Source: Streptomyces asoensis (GTDB taxonomy: Bacteria > Actinomycetota > Actinomycetes > Streptomycetales > Streptomycetaceae). From it: a stretch of DNA of 64,000 nt. This document shows positions 1 through 8,280 of the stretch, in pieces. Position 1 is the stretch's first letter. Every line of letters starts with the position of its first letter. The translations under genes were made by a program, and so were the position numbers. The notes under the pieces are model-generated. The model searched no databases, was not told the DNA's origin, and was given only the letters and a program-made list of their open reading frames with translations. Where the stretch lies: positions 6,944,001 to 7,008,000 of the forward strand of contig NZ_CP049838.1 of assembly GCF_013085465.1 (NCBI RefSeq), in the 5' to 3' direction.

Positions 1-983
1 CCGCCGGAAGGGTGGGCCAGGGCGTGGCGGTCCGAGGCTTCCACGCCACCCTCCTCGCCGAACTCGCCCTCGCCCGCGGCGACCTCGCCGAGGCCGACCG
101 TCAACTGGTCGCGGCACAGGGCTTTTTCGGCTCCCACGAACACGCCCCGCAGAACCACCTCCCCCTCGCCCGCCTAGCCATCGGACTCGCCGCGGCCCAG
201 GGCCGCCCCCTGGACGCCCGCGCCCACCTCGCCCGCGCCCACGACCGCGACTTCCGGCCCGGCACCCAGCGCTACGCCTGGCCCCTGCTGCTCGCCGCGG
301 CCTCCGCCGAGGGCGACGCCCGCGCGACCCCCGCCGCCGACCCCGGCCGCGCCGACCTCCTCGACCGCATCCGGGCGGCCGCCAGGAGGCTCGCCACGAT
401 CGCGCCCGTCTGGCAGGCCCACGAACGCTGGGTCCGCGCAGAGCTCCTGCGCGCCGAGGGCCGGACCGACCCGGAGGACTGGGCCGAGGTGGTCGCCGCC
501 TTCGAGTGTCTGGAACGGCCCTACGACCTCGCCCGCACCCGGCACCGCCTGGCCGAGGCCCTTCTCTCCGTCGGCGGTGACGACGAACGCGACCGGGCCG
601 CCGAGCTGCTGCGCCTCGTCCACGCGGTCGCCGCGCACCTCGGCGCACGTCCCCTCACCGAGGCCGTCACCCTGCTCGGCCGGCGCGCCCGACTGTCCCT
701 GACCCCCGCCGCGGGCCCGCCGGACACCCCGGCCGACCCCACCGACCCGCTGGCGACGCTGGGCCTGACCAGCCGGGAACGCGACGTCCTGCGTCTGGTC
801 TCGGCCGGCCGCACCAACCGCCAGATCGCGGAGGTGCTCTTCATCTCCCCGAAGACGGCGAGCGTCCATGTCTCGAACATCCTGTCCAAGCTCGACGTCT
901 CGGGCCGCGGCGAGGCGGCGGCGGTGGCCCACCGGCTGGGGTTGTTCCCGCCAGGGGTCGAAGAACGGCTGATCGCGCGATAA
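1..983 (+). CDS. LuxR-family transcriptional regulator, C-terminal part (cut by window start)
   Basis: The reading frame is open from base 3 to the TAA at 981-983, so the true start lies upstream of the window. About 230 residues of Ala/Arg/Leu-rich helical sequence, resembling the TPR-like middle of large LAL-type regulators, are followed by a typical LuxR DNA-binding domain. The recognisable helix-turn-helix stretch contains LTSRERDVLRLV and then NRQIAEVLFISPKTASVHV, ending in LSKLDVSGRGEAAAVA. Tetratricopeptide-like repeats before a LuxR domain suggest a MalT or LAL architecture, in which an N-terminal NTPase would lie outside the window. That NTPase is inference. The target genes are unknown. 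Confidence 0.85.
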   Translation, partial: AGRVGQGVAVRGFHATLLAELALARGDLAEADRQLVAAQGFFGSHEHAPQNHLPLARLAIGLAAAQGRPLDARAHLARAHDRDFRPGTQRYAWPLLLAAASAEGDARATPAADPGRADLLDRIRAAARRLATIAPVWQAHERWVRAELLRAEGRTDPEDWAEVVAAFECLERPYDLARTRHRLAEALLSVGGDDERDRAAELLRLVHAVAAHLGARPLTEAVTLLGRRARLSLTPAAGPPDTPADPTDPLATLGLTSRERDVLRLVSAGRTNRQIAEVLFISPKTASVHVSNILSKLDVSGRGEAAAVAHRLGLFPPGVEERLIAR

Positions 984-1051
984 TGGGGCAGGCCGGCAGG
1001 GAGGAAGCCGCACAGGCCACCGACCGTGATCCGGCCCGGCAGGGGAGAACG

Positions 1052-1231
1052 ATGTTCAACGCATTCGAGGACCTCTTCGCCCCGGGCCGCAAGCACACCC
1101 GGGACGAGCAGAACCGGCTGGAACTGACCAGGGAGGACGTCGGCGACGGCGACCCCGGGCGCGGGCCGATAGACCTCGCGTCCGGAAAGGTCGTGGTGCG
1201 GCCCTCCGAGCCGGCGGCGGAGGACGAGTGA
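1052..1231 (+). CDS. Small conserved Streptomyces protein (DUF6191-like)
   Basis: This is a 59-residue acidic protein beginning MFNAFEDLFAPGRKHTRDEQ and containing a DPGRGPIDL segment. The ATG at 1052 is preceded by AGGGGAGA about 5 bases upstream, which is why it is preferred over the GTG-type start upstream in the same frame. The family resembles short streptomycete proteins I remember as DUF6191. No catalytic motif, signal peptide or membrane segment is visible, and the function is unknown. It lies just after the LuxR-type gene and converges on the sugar dehydrogenase gene, whose stop is 7 bases away. Confidence 0.75.
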   Translation: MFNAFEDLFAPGRKHTRDEQNRLELTREDVGDGDPGRGPIDLASGKVVVRPSEPAAEDE

Positions 1232-1237
1232 CGCCGC

Positions 1238-2398
1238 TCAGCTCACCTCCAGCTCGAGGATCCGGTCGTCCCCCTTCTTCGGGTCGCCCCGGCCGTCCGT
1301 GTTGCTGGTCGTGACCCACAGCTTGTCGCCGCCCGCCGACACCACCGTGCGCAGCCGGCCGTACTCGCCCTGGAGGAAGGGCTGCGGGTCCGCCGAGGCC
1401 GCCGTGCCCTTCAGCGGGACGCGCCACAGGCGCTGCCCCTTCAGCCCCGCCATCCAGATCGAGCCCGCGGCGTAGGCGATGCCGCTGGGCGAGGCGTCGT
1501 CGGTGTGCCACTGGGCTATCGGGTTCCGGAACTTCGTGTCCTCGGACCTGCCCTCGGCCGTCGGCCAGCCGTAGTCGGCGCCCGGCACGATCGCGTTCAG
1601 TTCGTCCCAGGTGTCCTGGCCGAACTCCGCGGCGAACAGGCGCTGCTTGGAATCCCAGGCCAGCCCCTGCACATTGCGGTGTCCGTACGAGTACACCGGG
1701 GAGTCCGGGAACGGGTTGCCGGCGGCCGGTTCGCCCTCCGGGGTCAGCCGGAGGATCTTGCCGCCGAGGGACTTCTTGTCCTGGGCCAGGCCCCGGTCGC
1801 CGCTCTCGCCGGTGCCGACGTAGAGCAGCCGGTCGGGACCGAAGGCGATCCGGCCACCGTTGTGGATCATGCCCTTGGGGATGCCCTTGAAGACCGTGTC
1901 GGGCGCCCCCAGCTGGTCGCCGGACGGCCGCGCGGGGTCGTAGATCATCCGGACGATACGGTTGTCCGAGGCCGAGGTGAAGTACGCGTAGACCATGTGG
2001 TCCGACGCGTAGTCGGGGGAGAGGGCGAGGCCCAACAGGCCGCCCTCGCCGGCCGCCGAGACCCCCGGCACCTCGCCCAGCTCGGTCTTCTTGCCCGTCT
2101 CCGCGTCCACCCGGGTGATCGTGCCCTCGTCGCGGGAGGCGACCAGGAGGCCGCCCTCGGGGAGGGGAGCGAGGCCCCAGGGCGTGTTCAGGCCCTCTGC
2201 GACCGTGCGCACCACCTTGACCGTGCCCTTCGCGGGCGGGGTCTCCTCGGCGGACGGGGCGGCCTGGGCCGCCGTACGACTCGGGGACGCGCTGGCCGAG
2301 GCGCCCGAGGACCCCCCGGCGTCGGACGAGCAGCCTGCCGTCACCAGCAGAGCACTCGCGGCCAACACGGCTGAAACAGCTCGACGTTGCACGATCAT
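1238..2398 (-). CDS. PQQ-dependent sugar dehydrogenase (GSDH family), lipoprotein
   Basis: The 386-residue product begins MIVQRRAVSAVLAASALL followed by a lipobox (VTAGC), so it is probably a lipid-anchored extracytoplasmic protein. After a Ser/Ala-rich linker comes a six-bladed soluble glucose/aldose sugar dehydrogenase fold, with LNTPWGLAPLPEGGLLVASR near the start, GEGGLLGLALSPDY, and later GHRNVQGLAWD and PGADYGWPT. These are hallmark positions of the family that oxidises aldoses with pyrroloquinoline quinone. The ATG at 2398 is chosen because it immediately precedes the signal sequence. The longer in-frame extension upstream is Arg/Gly-rich shadow sequence. The real substrate and the cofactor supply are unknown. 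Confidence 0.88.
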   Translation of the reverse strand: MIVQRRAVSAVLAASALLVTAGCSSDAGGSSGASASASPSRTAAQAAPSAEETPPAKGTVKVVRTVAEGLNTPWGLAPLPEGGLLVASRDEGTITRVDAETGKKTELGEVPGVSAAGEGGLLGLALSPDYASDHMVYAYFTSASDNRIVRMIYDPARPSGDQLGAPDTVFKGIPKGMIHNGGRIAFGPDRLLYVGTGESGDRGLAQDKKSLGGKILRLTPEGEPAAGNPFPDSPVYSYGHRNVQGLAWDSKQRLFAAEFGQDTWDELNAIVPGADYGWPTAEGRSEDTKFRNPIAQWHTDDASPSGIAYAAGSIWMAGLKGQRLWRVPLKGTAASADPQPFLQGEYGRLRTVVSAGGDKLWVTTSNTDGRGDPKKGDDRILELEVS

Positions 2399-2499
2399 GG
2401 TCCCTTCGACACGGCGGTTCCTGCGGCGGGCTTCACCTGTCCTACGCCGTTCACGCCTCACGGGTTCCCGATCCGGGCCATCGCGACCCGAAAGCGGGA

Positions 2500-3495
2500 C
2501 TACTCCCACGATCCTTGCGCCCCGGGCAGCTCCGCCACCTCCGTCAGGTCCTGCGGTGTCAGACGCAGGCCGGCCGCCGCCGCGTTCTCCGTCACCCAGC
2601 GTTCCCGCTTGGCGCCCGGGACGGGGATCACGTGCCGGCCCTGCGCCAGCACCCAGGCCAGCGCCACCTGCGCGGCCGTCACGGTCCCGCCGTGCCGGGC
2701 GGCGACCCGGCGCAGACCGACGACGATCGGCTGGTTCGCGGCCATCATCTCGGCGGTGAAACGGGGGTGCCGGGCGCGCATGTCGTCCGGTTCGAAGCCC
2801 TGGCCGGGAGTGAGTGTGCCGGTGAGGAACCCGTTGCCGAGCGGCATCGCCGCCAGGAAGCCCACGCCACGCGCCTCGCACCAGGGCAGCAGGGTGTCCA
2901 GCGCCTCGGGCGACCACACCGACAGCTCCGCCTCCACGGCGCTCACCGGGAAGACCTGCTGGACGCGCCGCAACTGCCGAATCGTTCCGTCGTACAGCCC
3001 ACCGGATCGGCGACCACCCCGGGCCCCCACCGCGCACAGCCCCAGCGCCCGCACCTTGCCCGCCCGGACGAGCTCGGCCATCGCGCCCCAGGTCTCCTCG
3101 ACCGGGACCTCGGGATCGGCCCGGTGCAGCTGGTAGAGGTCGATGACGTCCGTCTGGAGGCGCCGGAGCGAGGCGTCGCAGGCCCGCTTCACATACCCCG
3201 GCCGCCCGTTGGCCACGATGTGCTGCTCACCGACGAGCAGACCGACCTTCGTCGACACGAACGCGTCCTCGCGCCGCTCCTTCAACGCCCGCCCCATCAG
3301 CAGCTCGTTGGTGAACGGGCCGTACATGTCGGCGGTGTCCAGCAGGGACGAACCCGCGTCCAGCGCCCGGTGCACCGCCCGGAGCGACTCGTCGCCCCGC
3401 TGCCGCGACCCGCTGTACGCCCAGCTCATCGGCATGCACCCGAGACCGACGGCACCCACCTCGAGCGCCCCCGCGCCGATCGTCCTGCGCTCCAC
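2500..3495 (-). CDS. Aldo/keto reductase
   Basis: This is a 331-residue NADPH-dependent oxidoreductase of the AKR superfamily (TIM barrel). The N-terminus reads VERRTIGAGALEVGAVGLGC from a GTG at 3495, the usual opening of this family. Visible family features are LDTADMYGPFTNELLMGRAL, which carries the catalytic Asp and Tyr, then STKVGL with the catalytic Lys, and LYQLHRADP with the catalytic His. The C-terminal part contains IPVPGAKRERWVTENAAA, the phosphate-binding region for NADPH. The length is normal. It lies about 100 bases upstream of the sugar dehydrogenase on the same strand, but a shared role is not established. The substrate is unknown. Confidence 0.9.
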   Translation of the reverse strand: MERRTIGAGALEVGAVGLGCMPMSWAYSGSRQRGDESLRAVHRALDAGSSLLDTADMYGPFTNELLMGRALKERREDAFVSTKVGLLVGEQHIVANGRPGYVKRACDASLRRLQTDVIDLYQLHRADPEVPVEETWGAMAELVRAGKVRALGLCAVGARGGRRSGGLYDGTIRQLRRVQQVFPVSAVEAELSVWSPEALDTLLPWCEARGVGFLAAMPLGNGFLTGTLTPGQGFEPDDMRARHPRFTAEMMAANQPIVVGLRRVAARHGGTVTAAQVALAWVLAQGRHVIPVPGAKRERWVTENAAAAGLRLTPQDLTEVAELPGAQGSWE

Positions 3496-3571
3496 CTGCC
3501 CGTGACCCTCCCTCTCCCGAGCCCCCAACCTAACCTCTGCACGCGCGCGTACCTGACATAGCCTCCTGACC

Positions 3572-4525
3572 ATGAGCGCTGACGTCTGGCTTCCCATCCC
3601 CCCGGAAGAGATCGAGGGCCTTCCGGAGGGGCCGAACTACCGCTTCTGGAACGGTGAGGAGGACTTTCCGGCCGACCCGGCCGACTGCGTCTTCTACGTC
3701 GTCCCCTACATGAAGCCCGCCGGCCTCGGGCAGCGGCCGCTGCCCGCGATGACCTCACTGGAGGTCGTCCAGACCCTGTCCGCCGGCATCGACCACGTGG
3801 TGCCGGCCCTCGAGTCACTGCGTCCCGGCGTGCGGCTGTGCAACGCGCGGGGGGTGCACGAGGCGAGCACGGCAGAGCTCACGCTCACCCTGATCCTCGC
3901 GTCGCTGCGCGGGATCCCCGACTTCGTCCGGGCCCAGGACCGGGGGGAGTGGCTCAGCGGGTTCCGGCCGGCGCTCGCCGACAAGAACGTGCTCATCGTC
4001 GGGTACGGCTCCATCGGCTCCGCCATCGAGGACCGGCTCGTGCCCTTCGAGGTGGCGCGGGTGGCGCGCGTCGCGCGCTCCTGGCGCACGACGGCGCGCG
4101 GCCCCGTGCATCCGATCGCCGAACTCCCCGCCCTGCTCCCTGACGCGGACGTGGTGATCCTGTGCACGCCCCTGAACGAGAGCACCCTCGGCCTGGTCGA
4201 CGCCGATTTCCTGGCCCGGATGAAGGACGGCGCGCTGCTCGTGAACGTGGCCCGCGGCGGGGTCGTCGACACCAAGGCCCTGCTCACCGAAGTGGAGAGC
4301 GGCCGCCTCACCGCGGCGCTGGACGTCACCGACCCCGAGCCCCTGCCCCCGGGCCACCCGTTGTGGAGCGCGCCGGGCGTCCTCGTCAGCCCGCACGTCG
4401 GCGGGCCCACCTCCGCCTTCCTGCCCCGCGCCGTACGCCTGCTGGTGGACCAGTTGGGCCGCTTCGTGAACCGGGAGCCACTGCGCAACGTGATCCTCAC
4501 TACGGGCACGGCGAACGGATCGTGA
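3572..4525 (+). CDS. D-isomer-specific 2-hydroxyacid dehydrogenase
   Basis: The product has 317 residues and starts with ATG at 3572. It has the NAD-binding GYGSIGSA motif about halfway along. The conserved catalytic set of the family is visible: Arg in LVNVARGGVVD, Glu in DVTDPEPLPPGHPLW, and His in SPHVGGPT. The reaction would be reversible reduction of a 2-keto acid to a D-2-hydroxy acid. The protein is about the length of glyoxylate/hydroxypyruvate reductases, but the substrate cannot be read from sequence. It is transcribed divergently from the aldo/keto reductase, and the two starts are only 76 bases apart, so the promoters probably overlap. Confidence 0.9.
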   Translation: MSADVWLPIPPEEIEGLPEGPNYRFWNGEEDFPADPADCVFYVVPYMKPAGLGQRPLPAMTSLEVVQTLSAGIDHVVPALESLRPGVRLCNARGVHEASTAELTLTLILASLRGIPDFVRAQDRGEWLSGFRPALADKNVLIVGYGSIGSAIEDRLVPFEVARVARVARSWRTTARGPVHPIAELPALLPDADVVILCTPLNESTLGLVDADFLARMKDGALLVNVARGGVVDTKALLTEVESGRLTAALDVTDPEPLPPGHPLWSAPGVLVSPHVGGPTSAFLPRAVRLLVDQLGRFVNREPLRNVILTTGTANGS

Positions 4526-4936
4526 CGGCCAGGGCGCTCCTGTAGTCCGATTCAGGCACCCTCCGCAGTCCTCCGGACGCGTTCCGTACCTCTTCCGGGC
4601 GCATATGCCGATGATCGTCACGCAGCGTAGAGGAACTATGTCCCTGAGTGACGAGACTGGTGTATCGTCCCGACAGGGGCTACGCCGCGCACGTTCGGCG
4701 TCAGGGATGGACATTTCAGACTTGTGAGGGGGGCGACGGGCGATGCACGGCCTATGGACGAACGATCCGACGCGGCGGAGCCGCCGCCGGCGACCCTGGC
4801 GTTCCACCGAGCGCCGACACGGTCACGGCGCTCACCCCGGCCTTCACCGCCACCGGTGCGGCGGCCACGGGACGCACGCGCCACCGGCGGTCCAGGACCC
4901 GAGGGATCCGGGAGTGACGCGGACCGGGAGGACGCG
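4526..4936. other. Intergenic region upstream of the GGDEF/EAL gene
   Basis: These 411 bases lie between the hydroxyacid dehydrogenase stop and the chosen GTG of the GGDEF/EAL gene. The second half stays open in the GGDEF frame from GTG 4724 (also ATG 4754). It encodes a Pro/Arg-rich, low-complexity stretch, so the protein could be up to 71 residues longer. A Shine-Dalgarno-like GGGAGGA just before GTG 4937 favours the shorter form. I see no convincing promoter hexamers. Related genes are BldD targets in other streptomycetes, but I cannot assign a clear BldD box here. Confidence 0.5.
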
Positions 4937-7900
4937 GTGAGTCCGCCGCCGACCTCCACGCCCCTCCTCGACGGAGTGCTGCGGACGCGGCCTTCGACGG
5001 GGACACCGCACACCGCGCCGCCGACCGGCGGCCCCGGAACGAACCTGGTCCAGCAACTGCTGCTCGCCCTGCTGTGCGCGGGATACGCCGTCGGTTCCGC
5101 GCTCGGCTGGGGCTCCGACCGACTCGCGCTGATCATGGGTGACTTCGGGCTGACCGCGGCGGCGGGCACCGCCGCCGTGTCCTGCTTCCTCTACGCGCGC
5201 AGCCGCCGCGTCCGGTTTCGACCCGCCTGGCTGCTGTTCTCGATCTCCTCGGCGATGGCGGCCCTCGGCAACCTGGTCTGGGGCTGGTACGAGGTGGTCC
5301 TGGGGCGGCCCGTGCCCAGCCCCAGCTTCGCCGACCTGTTCTTCCTGTGCTTCGCGCCCCCCGCCATCGTGGGGCTGCTCGTGCTCGCCGCCCGACCCAT
5401 GACGAAGGCGGGCTGGGTCTGCCTGGCCCTGGACGCCTGGCTGATCGCCGGCTCACTGCTCACCCTCTCCTGGAGCCTCGCGCTCGCCCAGGCGGCGAAG
5501 TTCGACGGACCGAGCGTGGCGCACGCCGCGCTGTCGCTCGCGTACCCGCTGCTCGACATCGCCCTGGTGAGCATGGTGCTGGTGCTGCACTTCCGGCGCA
5601 CGGCGGTGAACCGCACGGCGGTCAACACGGCCGTCGCCGCGCTCGCGCTGACCGTCATGTGCGACGCCCTGTTCACCTCGCCGCTGATGCACAACAACTA
5701 CCGCTCGGGCCAGCTCCTCGACGCGGGCTGGTTCGCGGGCTCGCTGCTCCTGGCGTACGCGCCCTGGGCCGCCTCCCGCCGGCAGCGGTCGGCCGCGGAT
5801 GAGGGGCACACGCGTGTGGTGCACGAACACGTACCGGGTCCGCGCCCCACGGGGCGCCCCCACGGGCCGTCGCGCACGGCGGCCGCCGCGGCCGCCGCGG
5901 CCGCCGCGTCCGCGCAGACGTCCGCCCAGCGGCCCGACCAGACGCCTCCCCAGGGAGGTGATCACAGCCGGTATCCGGTCACCCGGCCCATCACCGGCTC
6001 CCTGGCCGCCCTCACGCCCTATCTCGCCGCCGCCGTCTGCACCCTGGGCATCCTCTACAACGTCCTCAACGGCCGCAGCGTCGACCGCGTGGTGCTGCTG
6101 ACCGGTGGCGCGGTCGTGCTCGCCCTCGTGGTGCGCCAGGGGATCATGCTGCTCGACAACATCACCCTCACCCAGGAACTGGCGCAGAAGGAGAACCACT
6201 TCCGCTCCCTGGTGCAGGGCTCCAGCGACGTCATCATGATCGCCGCGCCCAGCGGCGTCCTGCGCTACGTCTCCCCGGCCGCCGCCGGGGTCTACGGACG
6301 GCCTGCCGAGGACCTGGTGGGTTCCGAACTGGCCGACCTCATCCACCCCGAGGACCTGGGCTGCGTGGTGCACGAGGTGCGCCGGTTCCTCGCCGCCGTC
6401 CCCTCGGAGGAACCCACCACGCGCATCGAGTGCCGCTTCCACTCCGGCGACGGAGGCTGGCTGAATGTCGAGTCGACCGTCAACCGCCATCACGGCGGCC
6501 TGATCTTCAACAGCCGGGACGTGACCGAGCGGGTGCGGCTCCAGGCGCAGCTCCAGCACAACGCCGAACACGACCCGCTCACCGACCTGCCCAACCGCGC
6601 CCTGTTCACCCGGCGCGTCCAGCAGGCCCTGTCCGGCCGCCGCAGCTCCGACCGGGGGCCCGCCCTGCGCAACACGGCGGTCCTCTTCATCGACCTCGAC
6701 GGTTTCAAGGCCGTCAACGACACGATCGGCCACGCGGCAGGCGACGAACTGCTGGTCCAGGCCGCCCGCAGGCTCCAGGACGCGGTCCGCAAGGGAGACA
6801 CCGCCTCCCGACTGGGCGGCGACGAGTTCGCGGCACTGATCGTCGGCGACGGCACCCGCGACCGCGCCGCCCGGGAACGGCACATAGTGGAACTCGCCGA
6901 CCGCCTCAGGCTCACCCTGTCGCAGCCCTACCTCATCGACGGCAACGAGGTCCGTGTCGCCGCCTCCATCGGCGTCGCCTTCGCCGAAGCCGGTCTGGGC
7001 GCCGGTGAGCTGCTGCGCAACGCCGACCTCGCCATGTACCGCGCCAAGGCGGGCGGCAAGGGCCGGGTCGAGCTGTACAAGCCGCAGATGCAGCAGGACG
7101 TCGTACGCAAGGCGGAGCTGGCCACGCGGCTGCGTGCCGCGCTGCACGACGGCGAGTTCGCGCTGCTGCACCAGCCCGTGGTGCGCCTGGAGGACGGCCG
7201 GATCTCGTCGGTCGCCGCACAGGCCCGCTGGCGCTCCTCCCAGGGGGTGCTCTTCACGCCCGCCGAGTTCCTGCGGGTCGCGGAGGACAGCGACAAGACG
7301 ACCGAGCTGGGGCGCTGGATGCTGGAGGAGGCCGTCGAGCAGGCCGCCGACCGGGCCGCGAGCGGGCTCACCCTGCCGGTGGTCGTGCGGGTGGGCGCCC
7401 GGCGGCTGCTGGACCGGTCGTTGCCGCTGGGCTCCGTGGAGGCACTGCTGACCCGGCACGGGCTGCCGTCGGGATCCCTGGTGGTCGAGCTCTCCGACAC
7501 CGACCCGAGGGTGCCGCTGGACGAGCTGGAGCGCCGTCTGGGGGCGCTGCGCCGCCTCGGGGTGCGGATCGCCCTCGACGGCTTCGGCAGCGGCTACGCG
7601 GCCCTCACGGCGCTGCGGCGGCTCCCCGTCGACGTGCTCAGGCTCGACCGCTCGCTGGTCGAGGGGGTCGTCGAGTCCGCGCGGCTGCACAAGATCACCA
7701 GCGGCCTGCTGCGGATCGCCACCGACCTCGGGCTCCAGTCCGTCGCCGAGGGCGTGGATCTGCCCGAGCAGGTGGTCGCCCTGCGCGCGATGGGCTGTAC
7801 GCACGGCCAGGGCATGGCGTTCTCCGGGCCGCTCGACGAGTACCGGCTGCGCCGGGCCCTCGCGACCGGCCGCTATCCGGTGCCGCACGGGCCGGCCGAG

Positions 7901-8038
7901 CCCGCGTTCGCGGGCGGTGGCTCGGGGGTGTACACCAGTGGTGTCCATGCCGGTGGCGTCGCCGGCGGTGTCACGGCCGTCCTGGGGAGCGGTAGTGCCC
8001 TTCGCTCACATAATGAGACTCCCGTCCCACCCACTTGA
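4937..8038 (+). CDS. cdgC: Membrane-bound PAS-GGDEF-EAL protein, probable diguanylate cyclase with inactive EAL domain
   Basis: The product has 1033 residues from GTG 4937. The N-terminus holds several hydrophobic segments (about residues 35-300), an Ala run, two more membrane segments, then a PAS domain (about 415-530), GGDEF (about 550-715) and EAL (about 725-975). The cyclase motif GGDEF (627-631) is intact, and an inhibitory-site RxxD (Arg618-Asp621) stands exactly five residues before it. In the EAL domain the signature is AQA (761-763) instead of EAL, the usual DDFG is DGFG (881-884), and the later AEGVE is AEGVD. This predicts synthesis of cyclic di-GMP and no hydrolysis. The position just before ilvB matches SCO5511, which I remember as CdgC, so the symbol is tentative. 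Start alternatives are GTG 4724 and ATG 4754. Confidence 0.85.
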   Translation: MSPPPTSTPLLDGVLRTRPSTGTPHTAPPTGGPGTNLVQQLLLALLCAGYAVGSALGWGSDRLALIMGDFGLTAAAGTAAVSCFLYARSRRVRFRPAWLLFSISSAMAALGNLVWGWYEVVLGRPVPSPSFADLFFLCFAPPAIVGLLVLAARPMTKAGWVCLALDAWLIAGSLLTLSWSLALAQAAKFDGPSVAHAALSLAYPLLDIALVSMVLVLHFRRTAVNRTAVNTAVAALALTVMCDALFTSPLMHNNYRSGQLLDAGWFAGSLLLAYAPWAASRRQRSAADEGHTRVVHEHVPGPRPTGRPHGPSRTAAAAAAAAAASAQTSAQRPDQTPPQGGDHSRYPVTRPITGSLAALTPYLAAAVCTLGILYNVLNGRSVDRVVLLTGGAVVLALVVRQGIMLLDNITLTQELAQKENHFRSLVQGSSDVIMIAAPSGVLRYVSPAAAGVYGRPAEDLVGSELADLIHPEDLGCVVHEVRRFLAAVPSEEPTTRIECRFHSGDGGWLNVESTVNRHHGGLIFNSRDVTERVRLQAQLQHNAEHDPLTDLPNRALFTRRVQQALSGRRSSDRGPALRNTAVLFIDLDGFKAVNDTIGHAAGDELLVQAARRLQDAVRKGDTASRLGGDEFAALIVGDGTRDRAARERHIVELADRLRLTLSQPYLIDGNEVRVAASIGVAFAEAGLGAGELLRNADLAMYRAKAGGKGRVELYKPQMQQDVVRKAELATRLRAALHDGEFALLHQPVVRLEDGRISSVAAQARWRSSQGVLFTPAEFLRVAEDSDKTTELGRWMLEEAVEQAADRAASGLTLPVVVRVGARRLLDRSLPLGSVEALLTRHGLPSGSLVVELSDTDPRVPLDELERRLGALRRLGVRIALDGFGSGYAALTALRRLPVDVLRLDRSLVEGVVESARLHKITSGLLRIATDLGLQSVAEGVDLPEQVVALRAMGCTHGQGMAFSGPLDEYRLRRALATGRYPVPHGPAEPAFAGGGSGVYTSGVHAGGVAGGVTAVLGSGSALRSHNETPVPPT

Positions 8039-8071
8039 CAGTCGGTGCGTGCCGGGGGGAGGGTCAATGCC

Positions 8072-8113
8072 ATGCGCACCCGAATTCTCGTACTTGGAAA
8101 GCGCGTCGGCTGA
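8072..8113 (+). CDS. ilvB leader peptide (attenuation), 13 residues
   Basis: An ATG at 8072 opens a 13-codon frame reading MRTRILVLGKRVG and stopping at TGA 8111-8113. A strong ribosome-binding site (GGAGGG, 8058-8063) lies 8 bases before it. Four consecutive branched-chain codons, Ile-Leu-Val-Leu, stand in the middle. An intrinsic terminator follows 57 bases later, before ilvB. This is the arrangement of a ribosome-mediated transcription attenuator that senses charged Ile, Leu and Val tRNAs. Comparable leaders have been described for ilvB in Actinobacteria (from memory). It begins only 33 bases after the GGDEF/EAL stop. A possible -10 (CATAAT, 8009-8014) lies inside that gene, with no good -35. 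Confidence 0.75.
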   Translation: MRTRILVLGKRVG

Positions 8114-8169
8114 AGTTGGTGACGCTCCGGACGGACCCGGAACTCCCAGCGACCCACACCCGGCGCGCT

Positions 8170-8203
8170 CCCCTCGCTTGCCTTTTGGCACGAGGGGTTT
8201 TTT
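8170..8203 (+). terminator. Attenuator terminator in the ilvB leader
   Basis: The arms CCCCTCG (8170-8176) and CGAGGGG (8191-8197) pair, with an inner TGCC/GGCA stem, and are followed at once by six T residues (8198-8203). The hairpin sits between the Ile-Leu-Val-Leu leader peptide and the ilvB start, 78 bases before the ATG. The short CCGGA/TCCGG elements at about 8130-8150 could take part in an alternative fold, but I have not computed one. Confidence 0.8.
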
Positions 8204-8280
8204 GTTGCACAAAACCCGCCTCGGCACTCGTGCCGCAGCCCTGAAAAACCCTCAGTAAAACCCTCAGCATCGAGAAGAGA

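Noticed and set aside
5453..7948. Very long minus-strand open frame opposite the GGDEF/EAL gene
   Set aside because: High GC content leaves long antisense frames open. The translated sequence is Arg/Gly/His-rich with no family motif, and the plus-strand protein has clear PAS, GGDEF and EAL motifs.
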